Positions 9,822 to 17,739 of a stretch of 64,000 nucleotides of DNA are shown one piece after another (position 1 is the stretch's first letter; each line of letters opens with the position of its first letter). A program made the translations under genes and the position numbers. Where the stretch lies: positions 41,614 through 105,613 of the forward strand of contig JAJZXU010000027.1 of NCBI GenBank assembly GCA_021806235.1, given 5' to 3'. Source of the stretch: Thermoplasmata archaeon. GTDB taxonomy: Archaea; Thermoplasmatota; Thermoplasmata; Thermoplasmatales; Thermoplasmataceae. Under the pieces are notes generated by a model. It was not told where the DNA came from. It saw only the letters and a program-made list of their open reading frames with translations, and did no database searches.

Positions 9822-10292
9822 ATGAATAATCTTAATAGTATTATAGAAAATGCCTGGAAATACACGAACGATCCTGAAAAACTGATAAGGACATTTCAGG
9901 AGGTCTTTGATGATTACAGGGAGAATCCAATTTACCTCTTCGAATATGCAAATGCCTTAGATTTTCTGGGAAAGGAAGCCGAAGCAATACCTCTATATCA
10001 ACAGGCTTTATCGTTAAGAATTTCAGGGAAAATTAAAGTTCAAACTGAAATTCAGTTAGGGAGTTCACTCAGCGTTACAGGCGACAATAAAAGTGCCATA
10101 TCGATCCTGGCCAGAGTGCAAAAGGAAACAGAGGACCCTGCTGCTCTAATATTTCTCTGCATTGCATTATTCAGATCCGGAGAAACCAGAAAGTCCCTTA
10201 GAACAGCTCTAGGTTTCATCCTATCAGGAAATCAGGGGTTATTGCCTGAATATAACAGGGCTCTTATGCAATACCTTGAAGAAATACATTGA
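9822..10292 (+). CDS. TPR-repeat protein
   Basis: A 156-residue helical protein. Residues 40-75 (NPIYLFEYANALDFLGKEAEAIPLYQQAL) form a clear tetratricopeptide unit with the A/G/A pattern, followed by at least two degenerate units through GSSLSVTGDNKSAISILARVQ and LIFLCIALFRSGETRKSL. Small stand-alone TPR proteins of this size occur widely in bacteria and archaea and are usually of unknown function. It is flanked by gaps of about 150 and 100 bases and seems to be monocistronic. Its codon use is less AT-biased than the core genes, so it may be acquired, like its neighbours. Confidence 0.75.
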   Translation: MNNLNSIIENAWKYTNDPEKLIRTFQEVFDDYRENPIYLFEYANALDFLGKEAEAIPLYQQALSLRISGKIKVQTEIQLGSSLSVTGDNKSAISILARVQKETEDPAALIFLCIALFRSGETRKSLRTALGFILSGNQGLLPEYNRALMQYLEEIH

Positions 10293-10396
10293 TTTATTCT
10301 CAGTGTACGTTAAAATCCTGATGCCATTATTTACATTCCCTATGGCATGTAAGAAGATAGGATAATGCTCTTCAAGTGTGGTTTTTATTCTACAAG

Positions 10397-11716
10397 CTAG
10401 AATTCTACCGCATAGGTTCTAAGCGCCCATTGCGTGAATGTCAACGTTTCTATCCCTTTTTCCACTCTCATGGTTTTGTCTACAGCATTGAAGGTTATGA
10501 GTATGCTTCGTTTAGGCTTAAGGCGCTGTGTTGCACTCAGCAGAGGGTGCAGTTCTCTCTCCATATTATCATGGTTAAGTTCATAGGTAACCTGCAGCAA
10601 CTCTGTTATGGATCCACCCTCTGATATTACGAAGTCTACTTCTCCATCCTTATCGCTTAGATAATTTATTTCGATGGAAGGATTTCGTTCTTTCATTCGA
10701 AGAAGTTCAACAAAGACAGAGTTTTCCAGTAATTTCCCGTACTCGACATTTGATATCAGCAGACCTATTATACCATTATCCACAATATACAGCTTCTTTC
10801 TGGATTGATTTGACCTCTTGAAGCCTTTGAAGAACTGCATGAGCTGGTAGAAGAGGAAAGTCTGTTCGCCGAACTTGATGAAATTGTTTATAGTCTGTCT
10901 GCTTATTTCAAGATTTTGGCTATTGAAATAATTATGGAGTTTTACTGTACTAAAACTACTGCTATATGTATTTATTGCATATCTGAAGACCATCTCCAGT
11001 TTATTTACATTTTCTATTCTATACCTGCTTACTATGTCCCTATATAGTATTGCGTCATAATAGGCACTTATGATTCTCCTACTTGTTTCCTTCTCTTTTT
11101 CAAAGGCAATCTCTGGAAATCCACCATTTATTATATATTCCCTTGCCAGGGCGTTAATTCTATGGCGTTCCTCGCCATAGAGTAAGCTCTTGCTCATTTT
11201 TACTCCTTTCGCTACCAGAAACTCTCTAAATGAAAATGGGTATAATATGTAGGTGATGTTTCTTCCAACCAATGATGTGGCAATCTCTCTACTCAGAAGT
11301 TTAGAACTGGATCCGGTTATGAATATCCTGTATTTCTTTGAATCATACATTCTTCTGATCCACAGTTCCCAATTCTTCACGTTTTGTATTTCATCCAGGA
11401 ATAGAAAAATAATATTATCCTTCTCAGGAGCTGCAAGTTCCATGTAAACATCGAGCATATCATCAAGGTCGCCGCTTGCCAGGTTTACCAGCCTATCATC
11501 ATCGAAATTTATGTAAAGAATATTCTTTCTGGGGATGTGTGTCCTGGTCAGTCTTTTTATTATATCGAAGAGCAGGTAGGTCTTGCCCGTACGCCTCACA
11601 CCAGCTATAGCTATAATTTTATCGGCATTTAGGTTTACCTGTACATCTCTTTCTACTGTTTCTGGCAGATCTCTGGAAAGCCATTCGCTTATCACATACC
11701 GGAATTCTTCTTTCAT
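10397..11716 (-). CDS. Archaeal AAA ATPase with DUF4143-type C-terminal domain
   Basis: A 439-residue ATPase. Near residue 35 is Walker A (AGVRRTGKTYLL), with Walker B IIFLFLDEIQNV near 105 and sensor 1 FITGSSSKLLSREI near 135. The typical IRRMYD and YPFSFREFLVAKG follow. The C-terminal part has EVDFVISEGGSITELLQVTYEL, the nuclease-like DUF4143 signature. Members are common in genomic islands of archaea and are often associated with toxin-antitoxin systems, but no reaction is established. The first codon sits 20 bases from an AAGACAT repeat pair (tagaagacat, 11727-11737 and 11761-11771) that could be an operator. Confidence 0.87.
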   Translation of the reverse strand: MKEEFRYVISEWLSRDLPETVERDVQVNLNADKIIAIAGVRRTGKTYLLFDIIKRLTRTHIPRKNILYINFDDDRLVNLASGDLDDMLDVYMELAAPEKDNIIFLFLDEIQNVKNWELWIRRMYDSKKYRIFITGSSSKLLSREIATSLVGRNITYILYPFSFREFLVAKGVKMSKSLLYGEERHRINALAREYIINGGFPEIAFEKEKETSRRIISAYYDAILYRDIVSRYRIENVNKLEMVFRYAINTYSSSFSTVKLHNYFNSQNLEISRQTINNFIKFGEQTFLFYQLMQFFKGFKRSNQSRKKLYIVDNGIIGLLISNVEYGKLLENSVFVELLRMKERNPSIEINYLSDKDGEVDFVISEGGSITELLQVTYELNHDNMERELHPLLSATQRLKPKRSILITFNAVDKTMRVEKGIETLTFTQWALRTYAVEF

Positions 11717-11723
11717 AATGTCT

Positions 11724-11772
11724 TAGATAGAAGACATAAATATTTAAATATTGTCTTTTGTAGAAGACATTA
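11724..11772. promoter_or_regulatory. Repeated TAGAAGACAT upstream of the DUF4143 ATPase
   Basis: The ten bases tagaagacat occur twice as direct repeats about 34 bases apart, immediately upstream of the ATPase start codon on the minus strand. The AT-rich run between them (ATATTTAAATATT on either strand) looks like a TATA element. Paired sites flanking a TATA box suggest a repressor operator, perhaps autoregulatory. This is inference from position only. Confidence 0.35.
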
Positions 11773-11850
11773 TACAGGGACAGAATTTTATTGCCCAGAA
11801 TAAACTTACTTACGTCCTCAGTATTGGTCACCGTTTCTGGTGGACCTGTT

Positions 11851-12171
11851 ATTTCTGATTTCCATGTTTTCAATAATAGCCAGAATTTATTTTATGATGA
11901 CTACTATAATGTTCCAGGAGTAATATTAGAAAAGTCACAAAAATAGCTGGAGACTAAAGGATATATGGGAAGGACTGAATACAGAAAGGCCAGTGTAATA
12001 GAACCCAGAAGTGTTGAGGAGTTAATTTGTAAAATTTCTTCATCCGCAAAGAAACCGGGATATGAGTATGCATTTACTGGAATGGCATGTGTATCTCTGG
12101 TTTTCCTCAATACCTGCAAAGATAAAATTTGTATAATAATATACTCATTTAATATTAAAACTAGCAGATAA
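11851..12171 (+). pseudogene. Possible decayed gene fragment, two open stretches in one frame split by TAG
   Basis: This gap of about 500 bases has no intact gene. In one frame ISDFHVFNNSQN... runs to SQK, stops at a TAG (11944), and continues LETKGYMGRTEYRKASVIEP, then GYEYAFTGMACVSLVFL, before stopping at 12169-12171. The second piece alone could start at the ATG at 11965 (68 codons). The phrase GYEYAFTGMA-(A/C)-SL resembles the start of AbiEii-like nucleotidyltransferases, but the match is only a few residues. I treat it as a remnant, not a functional gene. Confidence 0.3.
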
Positions 12172-12217
12172 TAATTAATTTCAATAAATATTTTAAATAA
12201 TTAATAATATACCTCTC

Positions 12218-12757
12218 ATGTTATTACCTAAAAAGATATTCTTCACCAGAGGAATTGGCAGGGGTGAAACACAACTGCAATCCTTTGAAAATGCATTGCG
12301 GGATGCTGATATAGCCCCCTATAACCTGGTGAGTGTGAGCTCTATAGTACCTCCATACGCGGAGATAGTTGATAAATCCGAGGGCATTAAATTACTATCA
12401 TATGGTCAGATACTGTTTACAGTGCTGGCCAGGAATTCATCAAATGAGTTAAACAGGATGATTTCATCGGCGATAGGTGTCGCAGTGCCATCTGACAGGG
12501 GCAAATGGGGATATTTAAGTGAGCATCATTCATTCGGGCAGACAGAGAATGATTCAGGTTATTTTGCAGAGAAACTGGCAGCTGAAATGCTGGCAAGCAC
12601 AATGGGCATGGATGATCGTTTGAAATGGGATGATAATAAAAAGGAATATGTTCTGGGCGATAAAATATTAACTACGAAGAATATGGCGGCAACAACGGTT
12701 GTTTTAAAACCGGATGAGTGGGCTACCGTTATAGCTGCTGCAGTATTAGTGGTGTAA
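12218..12757 (+). CDS. pdaD: Pyruvoyl-dependent arginine decarboxylase
   Basis: A 179-residue proenzyme. The self-cleavage site is in [11 protein letters not shown]: the chain should split between Ser41 and Ser42, turning Ser42 into the pyruvoyl group. The alpha chain continues with [11 protein letters not shown] and ends [18 protein letters not shown]. It converts arginine to agmatine, the first step of archaeal polyamine synthesis, and consumes a proton. Length and motifs match archaeal PvlArgDC. The start at 12218 follows an AT-rich stretch with no Shine-Dalgarno, consistent with a leaderless mRNA. It lies between decayed and mobile DNA but looks intact. Confidence 0.93.
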   Translation: MLLPKKIFFTRGIGRGETQLQSFENALRDADIAPYNLVSVSSIVPPYAEIVDKSEGIKLLSYGQILFTVLARNSSNELNRMISSAIGVAVPSDRGKWGYLSEHHSFGQTENDSGYFAEKLAAEMLASTMGMDDRLKWDDNKKEYVLGDKILTTKNMAATTVVLKPDEWATVIAAAVLVV

Positions 12758-13076
12758 AGTCAGCTACCCACGGATAAAGCCGTGAGCTTGTCCCGCGAGG
12801 GCAACGCAAGAGTTGCTCGGGGGGTCTTGAAAATATGAAAAACATATGCACGGTACAGGCTCATGTGCATGTACTGCAAACAGTATAACATACCGAAAAG
12901 ATGGAATAAGGATATAGAAAAGCCCAGTCTCTCCATTATGGATACAAAGCCTCAAGCCCTACTGGGAAAACGCCATAATACCATGCCATGAAAGCAGTAG
13001 GTGAGCCGGATGCGGGAAAACCGCAAGTCCGGTTCGACGAGGGGGATGTGGGTAATGCCATAACTCCACTCTATTA
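12758..13076 (+). ncRNA. Non-coding segment ending in group II intron domain V/VI-like structure
   Basis: Between pdaD and leuS lies about 320 bases without a gene but with dense secondary structure. Bases 13003-13035 read GAGCCGGATGCGG, a GAAAA loop, then CCGCA, a two-base AG bulge and TCCGGTTC. This gives an 8-bp lower stem with the AGC triad, a 2-nt bulge and a 5-bp upper stem, the shape of group II intron domain V. The following GTGGG...CCAC stem (about 13048-13069) and CTCTAT are placed like domain VI and a 3' splice end. Upstream are hairpins CCCAGT/ACTGGG (12927-12966) and GCAAC/GTTGC (12803-12818). No reverse transcriptase is present and no clear 5' GUGYG end is seen, so it is probably a fragment. 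Confidence 0.5.
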
Positions 13077-13190
13077 ATGGAAACACACAGTTATGGTAAA
13101 AGTGTAATTATTAAAAAAGGTGAAAAAAAAGATGAATATAAATGTCAGAAAGGTAAAGCTAAGAAGGTATGGCAAGAGGTTGGAATTTAA
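13077..13190 (+). other. Short open frame downstream of the intron-like segment, doubtful
   Basis: A 37-codon frame from ATG 13077 to TAA 13188-13190, lysine-rich (KSVIIKKGEKKDEYKCQKGK). It begins at the presumed 3' exon junction of the intron-like structure, so it may be the 3' remainder of a gene the intron once interrupted, perhaps a mobile-element gene. There is no ribosome-binding site and no recognisable domain. Confidence 0.2.
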
Positions 13191-13241
13191 TCTTCAATTC
13201 CTCTCACCCATAAAGAGGTGTAGAGCCCTGGAGGCGACCAG

Positions 13242-15944
13242 ATGAGTGAGATAGAGGAAAAGTGGAGTAAATTATGGTATGAAAATCACGTATTTGAGCC
13301 GGAAGTAGATAAAAATAAAAAAAAATTCTTTGTGACGGTTCCATGGCCATATACCAATGGCTCACTACATGTAGGTCATGGCAGGACATATACCCTGGGA
13401 GATATCATAGCGAGATATAAGAGGTTAAGGGGTTATAATGTTTTATTCCCAATGGGTTTCCACGAAAGTGGTACGCCCATACTGGCATTTTCCGAGAGGT
13501 TGAGAAATAATGATGTCGATACTGTAAAATTATACAGGAGTTATTTATCGGAATATGAAAAATCCGAAAATATAGAGAAAATAATAGAGAACTTCAGGGA
13601 ACCTGAAAATATAGCTAATTATTTTTCAAGGGTTATAATCAAGGATTTTAAAAATTTAGGTTATTCAATAGATTGGACAAGGAACTTTACATCTGCAGAT
13701 AAATTTTACCAGGAGGTTGTTAAATGGCAGTTCAGAAAATTAGAATCACTCGGGCTCCTAAAAAAGGGTGAATACCCAATACTGTATAGCATAAATGATG
13801 AAAATGCGGTGGGGGAAGACGATATAAAGGATGGAGATACCGATAAGGTAACAGTTGAAGAATTTACAGGTGTAATATTCAGGGGCAGAAACTATGACCT
13901 AATAGCAGCATCATTGAGGCCCGAAACATTATTCGGTGTTACAAATTTATGGATAAATCCGGAATCAAGATATGTTTTAATTGATTATAAAAACAATAAA
14001 TACGCAATGTCATATGATGGTTATGCCAAATTCTCATTACAGCATGAGAATGTGAAATTAATTTCAGATATAAATAATGATGATATATTACATGAACAGT
14101 TTAAGGTTCCTCTCTCTGATATTTATGTAAATGTAATAAAGGCATCATTTGTTGATCCCGATAACGGGACCGGTATAGTTTATTCAGTTCCAGGTCATTC
14201 AATATTCGATTATATATACTTTAAAAATAATAATATAAACGGTGAAATAAAAAAGGTTGTTAAAACCAATGACATAAGTGTTAAATCACTGGTAAAAAAA
14301 TATGATTTATTCAATAACGATTCGAAATTAAAGGAAGCAACACAGGAATTATATAAGGAAGAATTTTATAATGGGACATTAACTAATTCAGAAAAATATT
14401 CAGATTTAAGTGTTCAAAATGCCAGGGAGTTAATAAAAACTGATTTACTGGAAAGTAATAATGCAGTAATATTTTATGAAACAACAAGGAAAGCGGTAAC
14501 AAGGTCAGGTTCAAAGGTTATAGTTGCAATACTAAAGGATCAATGGTTTATTGACTATTCACAGAAATGGTTAAAGGAAAAATCACACGATTTAATAAAT
14601 TCAATGAGATTCTACCCTGAATTATATAGAAAGGCAATGAATGATGCAATAGACTGGTTAAGGGAAAGACCTGCCGCAAGAAAAAGGGGCATAGGCACTA
14701 AACTACCATTTGATGAGAGATGGATTATAGAATCACTATCGGATTCAACAATATATATGGTTGTATACACAAATAGAAATGAGTTATATAATATATATAA
14801 CCATTTAAACGGTATAGATGGTGATATTTTAGACCATATATTCCTGGATAAGGATTTAAGAAATAAATATGATAATTATACCATGGAAAATATAATAAAG
14901 GCAAAGAATGAATTCGAATACTGGTATGGCAATGATTTAAGAATAACAGCACCACCGCATATTTCAAATCATCTATCATTTTACATAATGAACCATGCAG
15001 CAATATTTTCCGGTAAGTATTTACCCGGTGGTTTAATGATTTCAGGCTTAGTGATATCAAATGGTGCGAAGATTTCAAAAAGTAAGGGAAATGTAATATC
15101 ATTACTTGAAACAGTTAAAAAATACAGTGCGGATATTTACAGGTTATTTATTGCAGTTGGCGCTGACATATCCTCCTTACTGGACTGGAATGAGCGTGAT
15201 TTAGCATCAATAATAAAAAAGCAATCATCATTTTTAAACACATTTGAAAATTATTCAGACAGTAATGAGGATATTAATAACTCGATTTATAAATGGTTTT
15301 ATTCATCATTTTATAAGAATTTAAAAGATTATTTTAGATATATGGAATCCATGAATATAAGAGACGCCTATATATCAATATTTTACAATGTTTTAAATGA
15401 TTTAAAATATGTTGAAAACAGGGGAGGAAATATAAACACCGCATTAAAAATCGTGATGCATGACTGGTTAATTGCATTATCTCCTGTTATGCCATATTCC
15501 TGTGAAGAATTATGGCATAAATATGTTAAAAATAGCTTTGTGAGCGCAGAACATTTAGATTTCAACATAGATGATAAAATAGATTATAACATACTGAGAT
15601 CAGAGGAATACCTTGGTAGGGTTGTAAATGATATAAGGGAAATACTAAAAATCATAAAAAATAATGGTAATAATATTAATTTAACGGTTTACGGCGATAA
15701 ACAGAAAATTTTCATTGAAAATTTCAATAATAAAACACTAAATAAACAATATAACATCATGATTAAGGATTATATAAAAAACAAAAATAAGATAGATAGT
15801 AATTTTCTCGATGAATATAATATATTAAATGCAAATAAAGAATTTATAGAAAAATCATTAAACATGAGGGTAAACATAACAAAATGCAGTGAGATATTAC
15901 AGAAAAATCCATGGCCCGGAAGACCATTAATAAAAATAGAGTAA
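13242..15944 (+). CDS. leuS: Leucyl-tRNA synthetase, archaeal type
   Basis: A 900-residue class I synthetase that charges tRNA-Leu with leucine. The HIGH motif appears in PWPYTNGSLHVGHGRTY (about 32-50) and the KMSKS motif as NGAKISKSKGNV (about 605-617). Between them is the CP1 editing insertion (about 210-440, with FVDPDNGTGIVYSVPGH). The C-terminal part is the helical anticodon-binding domain, followed by a short archaeal extension ending KNPWPGRPLIKIE. The start at 13242 has a strong upstream GGAGGCGA. Its length fits archaeal cytosolic LeuRS. A tRNA-Leu gene is at 58.2 kb. Confidence 0.95.
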   Translation: MSEIEEKWSKLWYENHVFEPEVDKNKKKFFVTVPWPYTNGSLHVGHGRTYTLGDIIARYKRLRGYNVLFPMGFHESGTPILAFSERLRNNDVDTVKLYRSYLSEYEKSENIEKIIENFREPENIANYFSRVIIKDFKNLGYSIDWTRNFTSADKFYQEVVKWQFRKLESLGLLKKGEYPILYSINDENAVGEDDIKDGDTDKVTVEEFTGVIFRGRNYDLIAASLRPETLFGVTNLWINPESRYVLIDYKNNKYAMSYDGYAKFSLQHENVKLISDINNDDILHEQFKVPLSDIYVNVIKASFVDPDNGTGIVYSVPGHSIFDYIYFKNNNINGEIKKVVKTNDISVKSLVKKYDLFNNDSKLKEATQELYKEEFYNGTLTNSEKYSDLSVQNARELIKTDLLESNNAVIFYETTRKAVTRSGSKVIVAILKDQWFIDYSQKWLKEKSHDLINSMRFYPELYRKAMNDAIDWLRERPAARKRGIGTKLPFDERWIIESLSDSTIYMVVYTNRNELYNIYNHLNGIDGDILDHIFLDKDLRNKYDNYTMENIIKAKNEFEYWYGNDLRITAPPHISNHLSFYIMNHAAIFSGKYLPGGLMISGLVISNGAKISKSKGNVISLLETVKKYSADIYRLFIAVGADISSLLDWNERDLASIIKKQSSFLNTFENYSDSNEDINNSIYKWFYSSFYKNLKDYFRYMESMNIRDAYISIFYNVLNDLKYVENRGGNINTALKIVMHDWLIALSPVMPYSCEELWHKYVKNSFVSAEHLDFNIDDKIDYNILRSEEYLGRVVNDIREILKIIKNNGNNINLTVYGDKQKIFIENFNNKTLNKQYNIMIKDYIKNKNKIDSNFLDEYNILNANKEFIEKSLNMRVNITKCSEILQKNPWPGRPLIKIE

Positions 15945-16060
15945 TTAATACAAATGCCATAGTGGAGATAAACAGCCGGAAACGCTGCATTATTTTTCAC
16001 AAGAAACCTGCTAAAATTCTGAACAGTGTACGGGGTATTTTATCACAGTGAGCGAGAAAA

Positions 16061-16081
16061 CCCACACCATTTATGGGTGGG
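16061..16081 (+). repeat. IS605 left-end subterminal hairpin
   Basis: Two stems, CCCAC/GTGGG and CCAT/ATGG, are separated by a bulged A and closed by a TT loop. A hairpin of this kind about 50 bases before tnpA is the recognition structure of single-strand HUH transposases, where the bulged base is read specifically. Confidence 0.6.
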
Positions 16082-16128
16082 ATGAGAGCGAACCAATAAT
16101 ATTATATACGGATAATATATCTATAATT

Positions 16129-16467
16129 ATGCCAAAGGGTTACAGCAGTTCTAACATATCTGTTCATTTCATGAACTAGCATTTTGTCTGGTGCCCAAAA
16201 TATAGAAGAAAGCTAATTACAGGGAATATTGAAATTAGATTAAATGAGATAATCATGGGTGTTGCACAGGAAAATAACTGGGAGATTATTGCACTGGAAA
16301 CCATGCCAGACCATGTGCACCTGTTCATCAAAACAGACCCAACAATAGCACCAAATGGTGTGATTGCGAAAATAAAGGGCAGAACATCAAGATTACTCAG
16401 GTTAGAGTTCCCTGAACTGAAGAGTAGATTGCCTTCGTTATGGACAGGGATGAGAATGCTGCTATAA
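16129..16467 (+). pseudogene. IS200/IS605 transposase TnpA, nonsense-mutated and truncated
   Basis: Reading from ATG 16129: MPKGYSSSNISVHFMN, a TAG at 16177-16179, then HFVWCPKYRRKLITG, then ALETMPDHVHLFIKT with the HUH pair (HVH), and IKGRTSRLLRLEFPELK up to LPSLW. Family members have a tyrosine where the TAG falls (N-Y-H). After PSLW the normal C-terminus with the catalytic tyrosine helix is missing; instead the DNA switches frame into the tnpB tail at about 16440. Both the nonsense codon and the missing catalytic tyrosine make it inactive. Confidence 0.85.
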
Positions 16468-16607
16468 ATATAAAAATAGGGGACTATTGCTATTCCTGTA
16501 TGCATACATATATTTACAGAAACTCTTTAAGAAAGTGTGGAGGGGCACTCCCGAATTGTGCAGCCTGTGTCCTCATCAGACCAGTTGGAGGTATAGCCAA
16601 CCTATGA
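16440..16607 (+). pseudogene. TnpB C-terminal remnant
   Basis: From 16440 one frame reads DRDENAAINIK, the third RuvC motif of TnpB (catalytic aspartate followed by N-A-A-x-N-I), then drifts into unrelated residues and stops at 16605-16607. A neighbouring frame has RGTPEL, which often follows the RuvC motif in TnpB tails, so small frameshifts may also be present. The rest of tnpB, including the first two RuvC motifs, is absent. Confidence 0.65.
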
Positions 16608-17360
16608 AAGAACTTGAAATCATAGTAGCGAATCGGACGCATCAGTCGAGTAATCTCTGGTGTGAAAGCTCCGAGGATAAAGCACCTGCCTTCGAAAGAA
16701 GGGGCCATGCAGAGGTGCAAGCAAGCAACCGGGCCGTAGCATAATGCCAAGCCTTAGTATAGCATCGTTAGTGCCCCCACGGGAACATGGTTTAAGTGGA
16801 CAAAATCTGAGCGGGACGAGTCATTGGTTCGGTGACGAAGTCGGAATTTCCGGACAAGTTTGGGTGAATGCATCCGGAAACCGCTCCGGTGTAATGGGAA
16901 CAGCACGGTTGCAAGGTCTGATGGGCAAAGCAGGGAAAGACCTTGAACAAAGAGGGGCAGTGGAGGAATGCCTGGTGCCAACTTCACTGGTCGTTCAAGG
17001 CCTGGCGGATCAGGAAGTAGTAGTAATGACACCTCTGATAATAAGGAGGAAGAGCAAAGGTCCTGTGGACATGGTGGTCTTTGGGATAACGGATGGACAG
17101 GCCATTGCCCTTAAATGGGCTAGGAGCCCATATCTTTCCGATCTGAGTTACTGGAAACATATAGTTCCGGAGCCGTTAAATCAAAGACGAAGTACAGATC
17201 AAACCGAAGGGGAAGGGTCTGCATGATTGTAGGGACATCATGTTTGAAGCCGGATGGACGAAAAGCCCCAGTTCGGAATTTTAGAGAGGCGGCTGGAAAC
17301 GGAACTCATGCAATCGTTTCAACGGGAGGTTGGAATATAATCAGATTGCACGAGAAACTG
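16535..17360 (+). ncRNA. GC-rich, hairpin-dense insert in the tnpB tail; possible ORF-less group II intron or other large RNA
   Basis: About 800 bases of roughly 50% G+C, against about a third in the surroundings, separate the TnpB motif from the TnpB-type right end; normally only 100-200 bases lie between them. Strong stems include GCACCT...AGGTGC enclosing CCTTC-GAAA-GAAGG (16681-16720), CTATG/CATAG (16602-16625), GTTGG/CCAAC (16584-16601), and TGGGCT-AGG-AGCCCA (17117-17131). The left edge has GTGTG (16535), fitting the group II 5' consensus. Near the right end, AGCCGGATG...GAAAA...CCAGTTCGG (17250-17275) is a degenerate echo of the domain V at 13003. A 160-codon open frame (16744-17226) reads like translated RNA rather than a protein. 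Confidence 0.4.
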
Positions 17361-17439
17361 CGCTTGCTACCTACTCGACTACGCCTGAGGAGATTGGGGC
17401 TCTACCCGCAAGGGCAACCCCCCGTCATAGAAGCAGGAA

Positions 17440-17470
17440 GCCCACGGCTTTAGTCGCGGGAGGATGTCAC
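17440..17470 (+). repeat. TnpB-element right-end hairpin
   Basis: CCCACG (17440-17445) pairs with CGCGGG (17454-17459), followed by AGGATGTCAC. This overlaps the last in-frame codons EAGSPRL and stop, as in many IS605/IS1341 elements, where the 3' end of tnpB doubles as the guide-RNA scaffold. Confidence 0.55.
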
Positions 17471-17583
17471 GGAGTGTAAGTTTGCACACACATAATTACT
17501 ATACAGACATGGATGATTGCTGTGCCAGAAATAAGAATTGCAGTTAAGGTTCAGTGGTATATTGCTGCCAGAGTATAAATGTA

Positions 17584-17597
17584 AAAAATTATATATC
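17584..17597 (+). promoter_or_regulatory. TATA-like box of tRNA-Val
   Basis: The run AAAAATTATATATC is centred about 27 bases before the first base of tRNA-Val, the usual distance between an archaeal TATA box and the start of transcription. Confidence 0.45.
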
Positions 17598-17617
17598 ATC
17601 TTAAAATAGACCATTCA

Positions 17618-17689
17618 GGGCTCGTAGTCTAGTGGTATGATGTCTCCCTGACACGGAGAAGGTCACCGGTCCGAATCCGGTCGGGCCCA
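17618..17689 (+). tRNA. tRNA-Val (GAC)
   Basis: A cloverleaf of 72 bases: acceptor GGGCTCG/CGGGCCC with one G-U pair, anticodon arm TCTCC-CTGACAC-GGAGA with anticodon GAC, T arm CCGGT-CCGAATC-CCGG, and discriminator A. CCA is not encoded. Its 3' end is the attachment site of the integrated element that follows; the copy left here is complete. Confidence 0.96.
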
Positions 17690-17690
17690 C
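17678..17690 (+). repeat. attL: tRNA-Val 3' end direct repeat
   Basis: Thirteen bases, CGGTCGGGCCCAC, are the left copy of the direct repeat bounding the element. They cover the last T-stem bases, the acceptor 3' strand and the discriminator of tRNA-Val. Confidence 0.7.
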
Positions 17691-17739
17691 TTTAAGTATT
17701 AAACGAATACTTTATTAATGATTCTAGACTATATGCTAT

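Larger units (their letters stand above)
15990..17475 (+). mobile_element. Deleted IS200/IS605-family element (tnpA fused to tnpB tail)
   Basis: The element lies between leuS and tRNA-Val. A subterminal hairpin at 16061-16081 (CCCAC-A-CCAT, TT, ATGG-GTGGG) precedes tnpA, as in IS605 left ends. After tnpA the sequence jumps within a few bases, near 16440, into DRDENAAINIK, a TnpB C-terminal signature, so the tnpA 3' end and nearly all of tnpB have been lost. The right end has the hairpin CCCACG/CGCGGG (17440-17459) followed by AGGATGTCAC, the usual tail of TnpB elements, where the last codons overlap the guide-RNA scaffold. Outer boundaries are approximate. It cannot move on its own. Confidence 0.75.

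Noticed and set aside
16744..17226. 160-codon open frame in the GC-rich segment
   Set aside because: Long enough to be unusual, but the translation has no domain, no ribosome-binding site, and the DNA is full of stems; I read it as RNA. It could be revisited if homologues keep the frame.
17223..17453. 76-codon frame ending EAGSPRL
   Set aside because: Only the last 20 or so codons resemble a TnpB tail; the upstream part is the structured segment. Treated as right-end remnant, not a gene.
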